Positions 45,724-60,700 are shown, numbered from the stretch's first letter. The stretch: 64,000 nt of DNA from Ophiura sarsii (GCA_035610835.1 CM069441.1:98822180-98886179); one strand, 5' to 3'. A program made the numbers and translations. The notes: generated by a model from the sequence alone, not told the origin.

Positions 45724-48700
45724 GTATTAGTATTTTATATTCAACCAAACCATGAGTAGTTCCAGTTGATACATTACACAATAATCAATAACACAACAGT
45801 CACTATTTTAGGGCAATGTTACGATTACAATTTTGCTAACTGCATATGTAACTTCTTCTTTTAATTTTAGACATACTTAATCGGTCCGATGCTATTGACC
45901 AACCCGATTCACCAGATGAATTCAGAACAAAACAGAGACTATTCTACACACCACAACCAAAGAGAAAAACGTTCAACCTCGATCGAAACCAAAGTTTTGG
46001 TGCAGCTGATGATGCGCAAAGATCAAAATCACCGGTGGAACGTTTGTCAAACGTAGCTAAATTTAACAAGTTTATAAGCAGAGGATCCTCGGGTAGTAGC
46101 GGTGACTCCACCCCTTCCCCCAACCGCTTATTAACCAGCCCCCAGTTTTCCATATCGTCATCACCTTCCCCTAGTCCCAGGTCTCTCACGAGTTCTAAGG
46201 CACTTTCCTCGTCGAGCAGTCAACACTCTAGCCTTTCCAGTACTCCCTCGATTTCGTCACTAAAATCTTATCCAATCAGTCCGCTTGCTTCTCCTTCACT
46301 TACGGTCGTGACAAACACCCAGAAATCTCCATTGAGTGGGGGCATTACTTGGCAGACGCGACCTAAGTCTGAGGAATACTGTAAGTATTATTATCTAGCG
46401 TCAGACTATCAATGAGTAATGGTGCTTTGTGGACATACTTTACTATTGCTACGTATAACATGTATGAGGACATGGGCTCCAGTTCTTTTAAAATTCTTAT
46501 ACTTGAATTCAAACAGGCGCAATATTAATATTTAGTATATCTAACTTTGTCAACTGTATTTGTCTTTTTCCCCACAACTTTAGCATCACGAAGTCAATTG
46601 AAAAGACCAAACGTGCGAACACGTCCACAATCAAGTCCGGATGGTCCAGTATGCCCGCGGGTATCGATATCGAAGAAAGGTCTTCGTAAGACCAGCGTCA
46701 CTAAAGCCAGCCTAAACCGCAAGGGTAGACGAAGCCGAAGCACACCGACAGGATCAATATTAAAAAGTCCGAATCGCAGCATGCAGCCTGCGAACGCTTT
46801 TGAGAACGCTCTCAGATCTGAGAACGCTGATCCGCGAGCGATTCGGCGAGAAAAATCCATTCACGATGAACTACTTCGCAGTATTTCCGTGAGATCAAAC
46901 ATAATTCCGATTGAAGTCAACAGAACTAACAGTAACATGGAACTTAATGGAATAGCAGCCAATGATAGGTTTTCTCGACAGCAGTCGGCAATGACAGAGA
47001 CAACAGAAATTGACGGACCTTCATTTCAGGTATAGTGGTATTTTAAAACCTTGTTTCATTTTGGACGGGCATGTGTGGCGCAGTGGGTAGAGCACTGGAG
47101 TCATGATCTTAAGGTTGTGGGTTCGAGTCCCGCTGTGGTCGAGAAATAACGAGAAATAACTTCCTACACAACACTTTAATAGTAGGCTAAATGACATCGC
47201 TTTCGTGTAAATCATTATTGCATATGCAGGATTTAACCCCAAGTTCTTTACCAACCAAAAGTACGATTATAGCAAACCTGGTTATGCTTATGGGTAATCC
47301 TTCCAGATGTTAAATTTGGACAGTAATAATATTTCACTACCAGTTAATCAAATGTGGTGCGGAATCCCTACTCATTAATGAGTTAAAGGTAGATGTCCTG
47401 ATTAATGGCCCGAATTTCAACTTGATGTTTTCTATTTTACATGGAAGGTCAGCCTTAAAATTGTCGCATTCCAAAGTTTGAGTTGCATAACTCTAATGGT
47501 TCTTATTTTAGAAGCACATGGTCACTCGAAATTTGCCCAATGAGTAGTACACAAACTGGCGGGTGGTTAACCACCTTTGGCAGTAATTCACAATATTTTA
47601 GCCTATAATTTCTAAATAGAATATTTCTGGTCCCTAAGATTCTACAGACATAACTAGAAAAATATGGGGATTCTTCTGATATCAAAATATCTTGATGTGA
47701 AAAAAAATCATAGCCAAAAATAAGTGATTTGTTTGCGTATTGATTCACCCAAGCAAAACTAATCCCAAGATAGTTTTAAATGGACATTAATCTCTCACAG
47801 ATTGAAAGTCAGTCTCTTTATTCATCTTTAAAAATAAGTTTTTTGGGAGCGAATGTTTAAGTTTCATTTTGACACCATGACTCTCGTAACATAAATGTGA
47901 ACCATCCAAATTCTCTATACATTCTCATGGCACCAATAGACCTTGGCAGACTACACAGTTCTATTCATTTCATCATAACTTAGTATTATTAATATCATGC
48001 TAATTTGACTCCTGAATTAAATAAGAATATCAAAGCGAACAACTTAAATCACTGAAATATTGTTGCAAATGTTTTCCCTTAAAATGAAGTTTCAAAAATA
48101 TCCCAAATTTGATAAACAAACTTTGTATAAGAATTTTTCAGTAATTTGATAAAGCTATAGAATACCAAAAAGCTAAAACAGTAGTACAATGTGTTCTCAG
48201 TGTTTTCTCTAAATTTGTAGCATGCAATGAAATCCTGCTACTTTTGGTTTATAAAGTGTGCAAGCGATGATACATGTAACATTATTGGTATTTAGTTGAT
48301 AGCATAAAACTTTAAAAAGCTCGGATATGTTGTTTTCGATTGCTTATGTTTCGTATATTTCGTGATATGTTCATACTGTGTTCAATGTCAATCGTGAGGT
48401 TTTAAGTTTTAATCTTTCTATTGATAAATGTCAATAGAACATCTCTCTACATTGCAGTTGTCAATGTAAAACTCTGTGAACTGACAACATGGTTGTTCTT
48501 TTGAGCATAAAGCAGTGGTTATTTTGGCACATTTCAGATTGAGACCACTGCATATTCCCAATCAAGAGGCTACCACTGAAATCAATAATTGCTACACATT
48601 GGGTTCCTTTGGAAAGACAAACAAATCAGCTTCCCGTTGATATGCAACACATATAACGACAACTTTGCGATTGACCCCTCCCCCCCACCCCCAACAATCC

Positions 48701-51700
48701 GAACTGTTAGTTGCGATAAATTGTGAAATCATTGCAAATTCTCAAATCAAAGAAGTGTGCTACAGTTTGACAGATTCAGGCCAACTTGGTCAAAAGCACA
48801 TACCTGGCATGCAGCTGTTCCCCCCACACATGCTGGGTGAATCACAAACAAATGGTCACATATGATTCAGTATTTCAAGAATAATTACGAAATGTTATGT
48901 CATGAGGTAATTAACAGTTTAGTAATATGGATTTGTTCACGATTTGTATTATGTAATACCAACCTTTATCCTGTTATCTTAATGATGTTCCTAGTGTTTT
49001 TTAGTATTTGTTCATGGGTTCGGAAGAAATAAAATACAAAGTGTTATTATTAATGATAAAAATATATTTTAAACGATATCTGGAGTCCCCATATAAACTG
49101 TAATAACCTAATATGAAGGATTAAACATGATACATTATTTTAAATTGAACAACGTGGCTGCAGTATAAATAAGTAAAACCAATAATATCCATATTACACC
49201 AATAATTACTCTTATTTTTAAACTACGAGTAGATAACCGAAAGGCACATTCTATTTGAGACCTCTATTTTACTACACTCTCAAGCAAATGGCAAGAACTG
49301 ACACAACTAAGTGCTACAAATTCGGTATTATAGGAAAGATGAACTCATCAGCTTTCAATTGTGTACATTATGAACATGCACTAGCAACCAAAAGTATTAG
49401 GACACTTTGTAAGCTGCAAGTTGAGAGAAAACGCCGGGAATCCAAACTACGTTTTGGTATTCTAGGGTTATAAAATGAATGAAAAGTTCTTAAAAGTGTG
49501 TTTAAATGAATTTGGGATATAATTGAGACATCATTATTTCAAAGGGAACATTAATTACAATATTTCAGTGATTATTTTCGTTGCATTGATATATTAAATT
49601 AATTAAGAGTAAAATTAGCTTGACAAAAAATCTGAAGAAATGATAAAATGAATAGGACTGTTTAATCACTGTAAAGTGCGCCCAGGTCATGTGGGTGCTA
49701 TGAGGAAATACAGAGAATGTTGATTTAAAATATGAAAGTAAAGGTATCAAAATCTAAATTTACATCCCAAATATTTTATTTTTAAGATAAATAAAGAGAC
49801 CAAGTGTCAATATATCTGTAAGAGATTAAAGACTAGTGACCATATTGGGATTAGTTTTACTTGAGTGATTCCATTTACAAACTTTGAGAAGGTTTTTTTG
49901 AAGGAAGTGAAAATCGTCAGTCTACTCACCATAAAAGTGCATTGGCTATAATGAGGTTGATTAATTATTCATGAGCTATTTCCAATGGGAAATTTGTATG
50001 GGGAGTTGAAGAAGGCATATGTTTTCTTCAGTTCCATGGAATTTAAAGAGCAACTCAGTGAAATATTACACTCCAAATTGACTAGGCCTATATCGGATGA
50101 TCTGACACCAAGTATCCTAATACTTTTGGTTGCTAATGTATAACGAAACATACGAAATATAGGCCATTGAAAAGTTTTAGTTTATGAATGATATTATAGG
50201 GTCTACCATTGAAAACATTTACAATGGGTTATGGAAAGTTGCTGAAAATGTAACAAATTACAATATCAAGCACGCTCTAACGCATGAATGCAACGATCTG
50301 AGTTGAATTACCCGCCTACTCATTCCGATCGATATTTCCTAGAGCTAAAAGTAAGTAAAGACTCGTGCCGAGCAAAGCTCGCGCGCGGAGTGCCCATCTC
50401 TCTTTCATTAGCGTTTGGGCCAGACTCCCCATGTAATACTTGGCTGTGGGGGGTTCGCCACTCCTCCCGCACAGCGAGTCTGTTTTACTTCCCAACATGA
50501 ATTAATGCCGATACCCAATTATACACCTGGGTGAAGCGTGGCAAGTGCGGTAAAGTGCCTTGCCCAAGGACACAACACGTCTGCATTATACATGATGAAA
50601 TGATTTTTAAATAGTCAAATAGTCACGTAATTTGTAATGATTGAAAGTGCATACATTTGCATAACTCGCGTGGACGTAAGTAACAGACGAGGTAACAAGA
50701 TGAACCCAACAAATGTTTTCAAAAGTCCACAGCATCATCGTTAATGGTCATGAATCATGATCTTCTTTTTAGTAGATACTTTGGAGTATCTTAAAAGCGC
50801 TCTTTTAACTGTTATTTTGAACTGTTATTAACCCGGACTCATATTCAGTTTGAGGAAAAAGTGTACTTTAGGTCCCAGATTCTGGACTGTACACCCAGTA
50901 TCGGACGATACTGGTACAAAGTCAGCGTTCCAGTATCGGACGACACTGGGCCATATAGAATGTACCAGTATCGGGCGATACTGGAACAAAATTATGTACC
51001 AGTATCGTTCAATACTGGGACAAACTACACTGGTAACATGTGTACCAGTATCGTCCGATACTGGAACATAAAAATCGTTCCAGTATCGCTCGATACTGGA
51101 ACACAAATTGGTGAACAGTAAACTCGTACCAGTATCGAGCGATACTGGCAACTTTTATGTTCCAGTATTGAACGATACTGGTATACCAGTATCTGGGACC
51201 TAAAGTACACTTTTTCCCAGTTGTGAAATAATTGACTATTGGAGTCGATTTTAGTTGATAACTATAATATGATCCTGAACATTTCAAATACATAACAATT
51301 TAAATCTATCCATTTTCATCAATACGTTCATTTTTGTTGTTGTTGATAACAGAGACTACAGAGCGAGCCGACCACTCCGGGTTCTTCATCAGGTATACCA
51401 GCAAGTCCTTCATCAGGTTATATAACTCCATCGCCAACCTCGTCTCAGAAAAATCGCCCAAGTTTACTCCGTCACATAAGCTCTGGGTCGATGGCCAAAT
51501 CTATATTTGGTAGCAGAGAAGTAATCAACGACCTTTTCCGCAGTGATCGAGGCACAAATAAATCGTTAAAGGCAACCGCTGGATTCATAACTGGACTTAT
51601 TCTGGGAGTCGTACTGTTTGTGGGACTTTATTATGGATTGAAGTACGGCCTGATCGCTGCTATTGTGATAACAGCTGTGTCTACATTGATTATGGCATTG

Positions 51701-54700
51701 GCTTTAGCATTTACAGGTAGGCCCTATGTATAACAAGATAATCCTACATATCTAACTCAGTTCTTCAAATCGGCTTTTTCTTCTTCAAATTACGCGTGCG
51801 TAGAGAGATTGGTCGAAAATCAGGTCAGCCGATTTCAAGGACAACGATGACGCTGATTTCGTGCTTTTTCGTAATGGAAACCTGTTGTCGAATAAGTTTG
51901 AACAGGTTTTGCAGCATACCTACCTTTGATCACGCGTAATTTGAAAATATTTTATCAATATTCCAATTTTAAAGATTTCCAAAACGATTGCAATATTTGG
52001 CGTACGGTATGCAGATGTGAAATATATATATTCTCTCAAGATCAGCTACGGTTCTATTAATTGGTTGTAAAAGGAACATAGCTACGCTCGTATGATTCAA
52101 GAGCTAATACATTTTTATTCCGATGCTAGCTCATGATACACTAGATGTGAACCATCTACATGTATGTATACGGTATCTATTGTTGAGGTAGGTCTGAGCA
52201 TTACCATTATACCGATGGTCTGAGCCAGGAGATTGATACTTTTTAACCCATGGAGGACCGCCAGATCCTAGCCATACGGTGATCAATAGATATCAATGTG
52301 CCCAAATTAAATTTTAAAAGTTGAATCCATGTCTAATCTATAGATTACGAGCACTATTCCTTTCCGTCTAAGGCATCACACAATTCTACCATAATAATAA
52401 ATAAAGTGAATACCGTACTTTTGAAAATATGTAATTGAAAACAGTTTTTGATCATTCACGATTAATAGCAATTAATAAGAAAAAAAATCACAGTTTTTAA
52501 TTCGTGACAAATCTCAAGATTAAACATAATTAAATGCATGTAAAAAGGCGTAACGCTAGAGAAGATCTATCGGGTCACAGTTACTGTATGCATGGGATGG
52601 TCAGGCGGACAATTTGATTCGGATTTCGGCATCCGGTGTATATGTGTATTAGAGAACGAGCGTTATCTTAGAATATTTGTCACATTTGAAACTGCGTGGC
52701 TGGCAATATACAAAAAAAACCCGAACCAATAAGTGAGGCAAGTAGAACATATCAACCCCATGAAATAAAATGTGAAAAAAGTGTACTTTAGGTCCCAGAT
52801 TCTGGTCTGTACTACTAGTATCTTCCGACACTGGAACACCCAGTAGCGTTCGATACTAGTAAGTGCTCCCGTATCGGGCGATACTGGAACACAACTACGT
52901 ACCAGTATCGTTTAATACTGGGGAAAATCACTACTGGTAGTATGTGTACCAGTACGCTCGATGAACATTGAAATTGTACCAGTATCTAGGACATAAAGTA
53001 CACTTTTTCCTAAATGTTCTCAACCCAAACCATCAAAATGCATGCAGAATTTCTGTAACGTAACATATTTTTTATTTTCTTACAGTGAGGGCCAGATGCG
53101 TTGCCTTATTGATGTTGCCTACACTGTGCACCCAACGAGGGCGTGCTGCATTCCTTGCGATCGTTGTAGCATTACTTCTCAATGGGCCAGTCAACAACAT
53201 ATTCATCAATGCCAATGAAGTATCGAATTCGATGAGCTGCAGCGCAGAGGTAGGAAGAAAGTAATATTAATCTTGTATGGACAATTTATTATACTGATCC
53301 AATCCAGTGTAAAGTAGTAGGCCTACTTAAGTTTCGAAAATGTATGTGTCTTCCTTTGTCGACACTAATAATAGACGTTATTCGTAATTGGCGCACTTAC
53401 CGTCAAAAGACTGGGGCCGTGCTATCGAACTGAGCATGCTCAGAGCAATTAGTGCTCCGAAAACGAGGCGACTTATGTATAATATCGCTCTGATATTTAG
53501 TCTTTTGGCGTCCGACTTTAAATCCGATCTGATTTCAATGGTCAAAGGCGGAAGAAGTATTTTAACAACCTAAAGGGTTCAACAAAAGAAAGTATACCAC
53601 TTTGTTTATGTCATTTTGAGTAACATTCAATTTTTTTTTGACCAAACAGGCTAGATAGGCATTTAGATGAATCTTTTAGGCATTTGATACCAAATTTGCC
53701 CCCTAGCAACAACGATAAACCATGATTAGCACAATTTAAAGAAAATTGGTCACTTTTCAAACGTCACATTTTCAACGCACGCAAGCCGCGAGAAAATGCT
53801 GTGCGTGGCACTCTGAATGGCGGGGAATGAAATGGATATTGATCATACAGTCGCAACTGCGTTGGGGTGTGCCTGAGCGAGCGGGCTATTTGATTATGAA
53901 CAGGTAACATGCGGTCTTTTCTTCTCGCGTATGTGTATTGAAAATGTGACTTTTGAAAAGTGACTAATTTTCTTTAAATGGTGCTAATCATGGTTTATCT
54001 TTGTTGTTATAGGGGGCAAATTTGGTATCAAATTATGCCTAAAAGATTCATCTAAATGCCTATTTAGCCTGTTTGGTCCAAAGAAAATTGAATGTTACTC
54101 AAAATGACATAAACAAAGTGGTATACTTTCTTTTGTTGAACCCTTTATTTGGATATGACTTGGAAAGTTCGAATGAGCCTTGAAATCAGATAATTGGAAA
54201 CAGTTGAAATACTTTACAAAACATCATACACTTCTGCTAGGGTTTCTAATGAAGTTGAATAGATTATAAAACAAGGTAAACCTTTATTTGACATGATTGA
54301 TTTCACTATTGTACTTTTTGAAATAATGTTTTTATTTTACAAATGTTACATTTATATTCGTCATTCATGTTTAAGACAGTAACACGTTTGGAAAAATGTT
54401 CGAAACAATTGTGAAATTTCGTGTTTTCATAAATATATTATCATGAATTAGCTATACAAAAGTGTTAATGTTGATAGTAACCTACATAAACTTAAAGACT
54501 GCATTACTTCCGACCAATCTTTTATCATCTGGAAATATCAGATACAGAGGCACAGGCACAGGTCATATTTCCCGTTTAACGTTTTATCACATCCTTAAAT
54601 GTTGTTACATATCCGTAAATGATGTTACAGTTTGAACATAGGTAGATTATGTAGGTTTAGGTAGGTAGGTAGGTAGGTTACCGTAGGTAGGGAGGATAAC

Positions 54701-57700
54701 AAACATGCTTAAAACCCCTAAAAAGCTAAATATTTATCATTGTGTAAGCTATAATTAAACCATATCTTAAAGGGTTTAACCATGTTAACAATAGCGTAAT
54801 TTCAGATATTGATGTTCATAATCATGATAATCGAATAATTACGGTTTTGTTCGCGCGATTTTATTATATTATTTTAATCAAAGTTTCACTCCCAAAAACT
54901 GAAGTTTAAGGTTGAACTTCTTTTGCTTAGATTACTTTATTTCTATCATTCTTTATCCTTTCTCACAAATCAAATCCCGTGTTTTCTCCCAAATCGCAGC
55001 TTGCATACAACCAAAGCCAGATGATCAAGGAAGTAGCGGCTGATGTTTTCGATCAGTACGTAAAGAATTTGGAACAGAGCGTTGATAAACTCCAAGGTTT
55101 AGCCGAAAGTGTACGTGGAGTATTTAAACCGGTGGAAGATGGGTTGGATGCTGTACAGGGAGGACTCGCCGTAAGTATATCTGTAAAAAACCCAGGAAAA
55201 GGTGTTCTTTGGGTCGTCCGATACTAGTGTTTCAGTATCGGCCGATATTGGCACATATAAAATGGTCCAGTATCGGGCGATACTGGAACATAATTATGTC
55301 CCAGTATCGTTCAATACTGGGACAAATCTCACTGGTCTCTACATCTATATCTATGAACATACTCAATAAAAATGTCAAAAGACAATATCTAATTGAGAAA
55401 ACAATACAGACGTCAGTCAGAAAACATGGTACCAAATACACACAAAGAAAAAATACATAATACATTTACACTTACGTAATTAAATTACTAAGACCAGTTT
55501 TAAAAGAGTCCAGTTTGTAGCAGTCGAGTAATGATGACGGTAGTGCATTCCAGTCCATTATTGTACGCGGGAAGAAGCGCTTAATTTATACGCATTTGAA
55601 TGTGAAGCCATGACACTAAATTTTGTGATGCGTTTGTGATGCCGTTGGTCTGTTGATATAGTCCGGTATTTGAACCGCGATGTCCTGATTATGAATTTTA
55701 TACATTGTGTTAAGGTGTGCGTTCTGTGTTGATGGGCCACCTTATCAAATGCTTTTTGGAAATCTAAAATGAGAACGTCCGTCTGAACATGTTGAAGGCC
55801 CTGATTGAGGTTTCTAGCTAAATGTTATTAGAAGCTGGTATCACGTGTACCTGTATCGCCCGATATTGGAACATAAAAATGTTCCAGTTTCGCTCGATAT
55901 TGGAACACAATTTGGTGTTCAAGTATCGCTCGATACTAGAACATCAAAATCGTAGCAGTATCGACCGATACTGGCAACTTTTATGTCCCAGTATTGACCG
56001 ATACTGGTAAACTAGTATCTGGGACCTTAAGTACACTTTTTCCAAAACCCACTGATAAATCAATTTGGAATAGATGCGCTCATGTCACATCTTGCACAAC
56101 TAATCAAGATCAAGATAAATGTTTCTGGAAATCAGGGTTTTTGCACCTATACATAATACTTAGGCATATACGAACTACGGTATGAAACTTTACCTTAATT
56201 CACCGTCTATCGTGTAACATTTCAAGATTTGGTCATTTTGATGTAGATCACATTGATATTTTCAGTACCACTCGCCACATATTATTGATTAAACCAAATT
56301 TGTATCTAGCGCCATCATTTAACTCGTTTCCCATAAATTATTACAATCCGGGGTTCCTAGATACCTTATCAATTGAAACAATTTATATTTTTTCCCAATT
56401 TGATTTGGCTCAGCAATCTCTCAGTGCTCCTCTAAATTATTCCCAAATGATGTCCGGTAATTTAGTGTGTTGTTATTGCACAGACAATCGTTTTAAGATT
56501 AGCTTAATCACATCACATATTTCTTTTCACCTTTTCAAGCAAAGTGAAAAGGTACCTGAAATCAGGCTAATATTAAGATACACTGTAGCATATAATGGTT
56601 TAAAAACGGACGTGTACCAATTTACAACGATTTTTTTCATATTTCACTTTATACGAAGATAGAAATTGGTGTCATATTTGTATTGGTTCTTGTCATATAT
56701 CACATGGCTTAATACATTACCGTGATCTACCTAGCTTGATTGAATCATTTGATTTGAAATGGACAATGAAACATTGAGCATCCCCCTATAGCACCTGTCA
56801 TCAATACTGTCATATGACCATGACAACTGTCATTCGAATGGAAACTGGTCATGCTGGTCAATTGCCAAATGGGGCACTAGCGGGTTCTGGGGTTTATAAT
56901 GTATTGGTTATATTAGGTGAGGCAGGTCGGAGAGAGATATGTCCTCCCCAACCAAATGCTAACAAGTTTCTAGTATGTTCTTTAGATTTATTGGAACGGA
57001 TATCTAGACAAACTGATGCTGAGCAACAAGTTTTCTCCTGTTTAATATTTAGCGTTAGTTCAAGGAATATTTCTTGCGCAGTCCAGGATGCTTACTATCA
57101 CCACGGGGTCAAATTGCCCCAGAGCAAGTAGTGCCAACTGCAAAACATGTGTTGACGTATAATTAACAACGGAAGGTTGTCTAAATTCTACCTTCTATCT
57201 GGTACATGATCTAATACTTTGATCTTACATAACTTAATTATTATATGCAAAAGAAGCTGAATTACAATTAAAACTTACAAAAGAAATTTTCAAAAAATAA
57301 AGGAGTCTTTAAGAAAAACAAGAGAGGACTGATTTGAAGTCATATCATTTCGGTATCAATTATTGTTGATACGTACTAAACTGCTCACAAAAAGTATCGT
57401 AACACTTAGAAATGATCCAATATATAACGGCTCGAAAGGGTATGCATTAATCGAAGCAAATAACCAAGTGCATAATTTTGTTCTGCGTATTTTGACACCT
57501 CGATCGATGAGATACGATGTTGCAGAGTGGAGTTATTGTCATTTCAATGATCGTGGGTCCAGTTTCCAAGGTGACACTCATCCCTATTGAAAATCACGAA
57601 TCTGATCATTCTAAACAGTAATGCAAACCTCTTTCTATAGGGTGATTGTCACTTTTGAAACTGGACCCACGACCATTGAAATGACAATAACTCCACTCTG

Positions 57701-60700
57701 CAACATCGTATCTCATCGATCGAGGTGTCAAAATACGCAAAACAAAATTATGCACTTGGTTATGTGCTTCGATTAATGCATACCCTTTCGAGCCGTTATA
57801 TATTGGATCATTTCTAAGTGTTACGATACTTTTTGTGAGCAGTACATGCACTTGTAGCTGGATTTTCTTAAAGAACCTCGTATAAAACAACAGCTAACAA
57901 CATTATAGTATTTCAATTGTAATGTAATGTCAATGGAACCCAGTATACACTACTGGTGACAGAAACCAGTGGTCACTTGATGAAAGTGAAGCATGTTGGT
58001 GGTGTACCTCAAGAAATCTTAACTATATTTGGCGTTAGCTTGTTTTTAATCTCCGTTTGGAAGAAATTGATTGATTAGTCATGCTATTTTAAGATTGAGT
58101 CGTATACATTCTTGATAAAGTTCATCAGGACTGTCATTATAAGATGATTGATGAAATTCTTTATATCTAGTCCAAGGAAAACCACTTACTTGTGGACGTT
58201 TCGGAAACGAGCTGTTTCCTTTATCAACACTTGACATGCTTGATGTGGAGTGATAACGATCAGCTGTTTACAACACGTGATGTTGGTTGCTTAGTTGCAG
58301 TGTTGCTATACTCTGTTTGGCCATCTCGAGACAGTGACGTAACCGCGTATTCTACTAATTGCATCACATAACGCGCGCGAATACTCGCGGCGCTGGCGTA
58401 CAAACACGAGCGTTGAAAGGTGGAAGATACACACGCGTGCGTAAAAGCTGCGCCTGTTCAGTTACGTCACTGTCTCGAGATGGCCAAACAGAGTATAGAT
58501 GATTTATCAGCAATCAGCTCGTCAAACACGTGACTCAAATTATATTGCCCCTCGTCTCTGTTTATTGTCGTATACATTGTAAATATCCGTTTTGGTGCGC
58601 AGTATACGTCGTACGTGATATAAATTGATTTTAGAGAGCTGTTACCGTATTCGTTGACGTACTGCACGTTATATAGTAACTCATGATTACTGGTTCAAAC
58701 CTGGGACCATATAATTAAGTTAGCGTGAGCCAGTTGACATGTCACTGTCAACGGTTATATTTTAACGTGCACTACGCCAGCAAATATGTGCCCCGTCACA
58801 TCAAAATGGACATGTTGGAGGCCCGAGTCAAATCTGAGTTATTGGTATGACTTGAAAGAACACATTTTAAGCTTTGAAATGATACCATGATGAAGGTTAT
58901 CAGACTTTGCAATCACAACATATGATTTAAAGAAGCAAAATTTATTCTATTATTTTCTTTATATTTCACCAAATATATTGACCTCTATCTCATAACTGTG
59001 TTTGCCGACAACATGTCCTTTTTGACACGACTGGTCACATATGGGCCTTTATTCAATGGTACCAGACGAAAAGGGGCTCAGCAGGGCTCAGCATACTTCA
59101 TACAGCACGACCACAGTTACGCGTGACTTTGGCTCCGATATGAGTTTGTACGGAAACAGCGTATACAATAAAGTATGCATGGATGAGTGCGTGAAAGAGT
59201 TGAAAAGCGTTATGGAGTTTGTTGAGCCTATATAAAATTCGTCGCTGTTCTGACATACCGGCACATCACTTTACTTATTTCTGTCGTGATGTGCCGGTAT
59301 GTCAGAACAGCGACGAAATGTTGTGTAGATTTCAAACGTGATTTAAAATGGCGTCCCGTAGAGAACAATTTAAATGGCGTAGCAGAAATGGACATTTGCG
59401 CATAGACGGAAAGATGAATTTTGAAGAACGCAGAAGAGAAACAGGTTGGTTATTGTGAGATTTATTCAGGCATGATAGTACGATACGCCTGATGATGCAA
59501 GTGCACGATGCCTGCGGATGAGAGGAATATTTCAATCATTTTAAAGACAAGGAAGAGTTAAAAAAAAAAATGCATAGTATGTGGTGATTCCAATATTGCA
59601 TGAGTTTTTTCGGAATGACTCGAATATCATTACTGATGACCTACTCAGTTGTAAGATCTTTCCTGTATTTGGTTATGAAACTACTCACGAAAATATTTAG
59701 GTCAAAACTGCAAAACCAGTACGCAGGGTGCATACGTATAAGTGACTTGTACGTAAGACTTACACGATAGTCATCAAAGTAATTCTGTGCGTCCCTATAA
59801 GTACAACAAGCACCGATGAAAATTAAAACTGAGACAAATAGTAACTCAGAAATATTTACATTGGTCTCAATTCAATTTTATTGAAGTGTAAACTCTGTTT
59901 GGCGCCAAATTTATCAAGCACTGTAACTTTTAAACTATAAATGTGATGTACATAAAAGTATACATTTTTTTCAATGAAATGAGTTAGAGAATCCATTTTT
60001 GGTATCATATTTCACTACAAATAGTGATTTTTACATTTTTTTGGTGCCAACAAATTTCAGACAACCTAACAAAATCAGTTTTTGATTAAAAATTCCAAAA
60101 TTTCAACAAAATCATCTAAAGTCAATTATCTAGGATCGGGTGTTTGTTTTTTTGGCTTACAATTTTTTAGTTTTGAAAATATTGACCAAAAAGTGCCAAC
60201 AATTTGTTTTTTATCTCAAAAATCACATGTTTTGGCATTACGTAGAAGTCACCTATACGTATGAGCCGTACTGTTTTCAGTGCTGCCTTATTGAGAGGTT
60301 TCCACGCGGATTTTGGTTTTACCAATTTAAGACAAGATTTGTCAGAAACCTTTCCGAACCTTCCAAGTCTATCTCAAGAATTACTGAACCAATACTAGAA
60401 ATGTTTGTACTCATTTTAATGTACTTCTCACGGTGAATCCAGCTATGATAATGATATTTAATTGTTTTGACATGCTTGAAATACTTTATAACATTTTGGA
60501 ATGTCGTCTGCAGCACGCCTGCCGCGTGGAAAGTGTTAAGAGGGCGCTCCCTATACCAAAATACCTTCGATCCCTGATTGTGCCGTTAGCTACTCTCAAA
60601 TGTATGTTTAACATGGCATGCCTGCATTTAGATACATTATTAAGCCAAACTAAATATGATGGTGAAGTTCAATACCATTCTAAGTATCTTTTGATATATA

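Noticed and set aside
45299..45781. 160-codon minus-strand frame opposite exon 2
   Set aside because: Mirror of the exon's codon bias. The plus strand has matching splice sites and phase.
47069..47140. Functional tRNA gene
   Set aside because: Boxes A and B and the T arm are good, but the acceptor and anticodon stems do not pair. A SINE head is more likely.
50880..51200. CRISPR-like array (palindromic repeats with spacers)
   Set aside because: The genome is eukaryotic. Spacers are shared in order between copies, repeats vary, and terminal inverted repeats with target duplications show a transposon.
57363..57890. Two related proteins on opposite strands
   Set aside because: They are the two arms of one inverted repeat.
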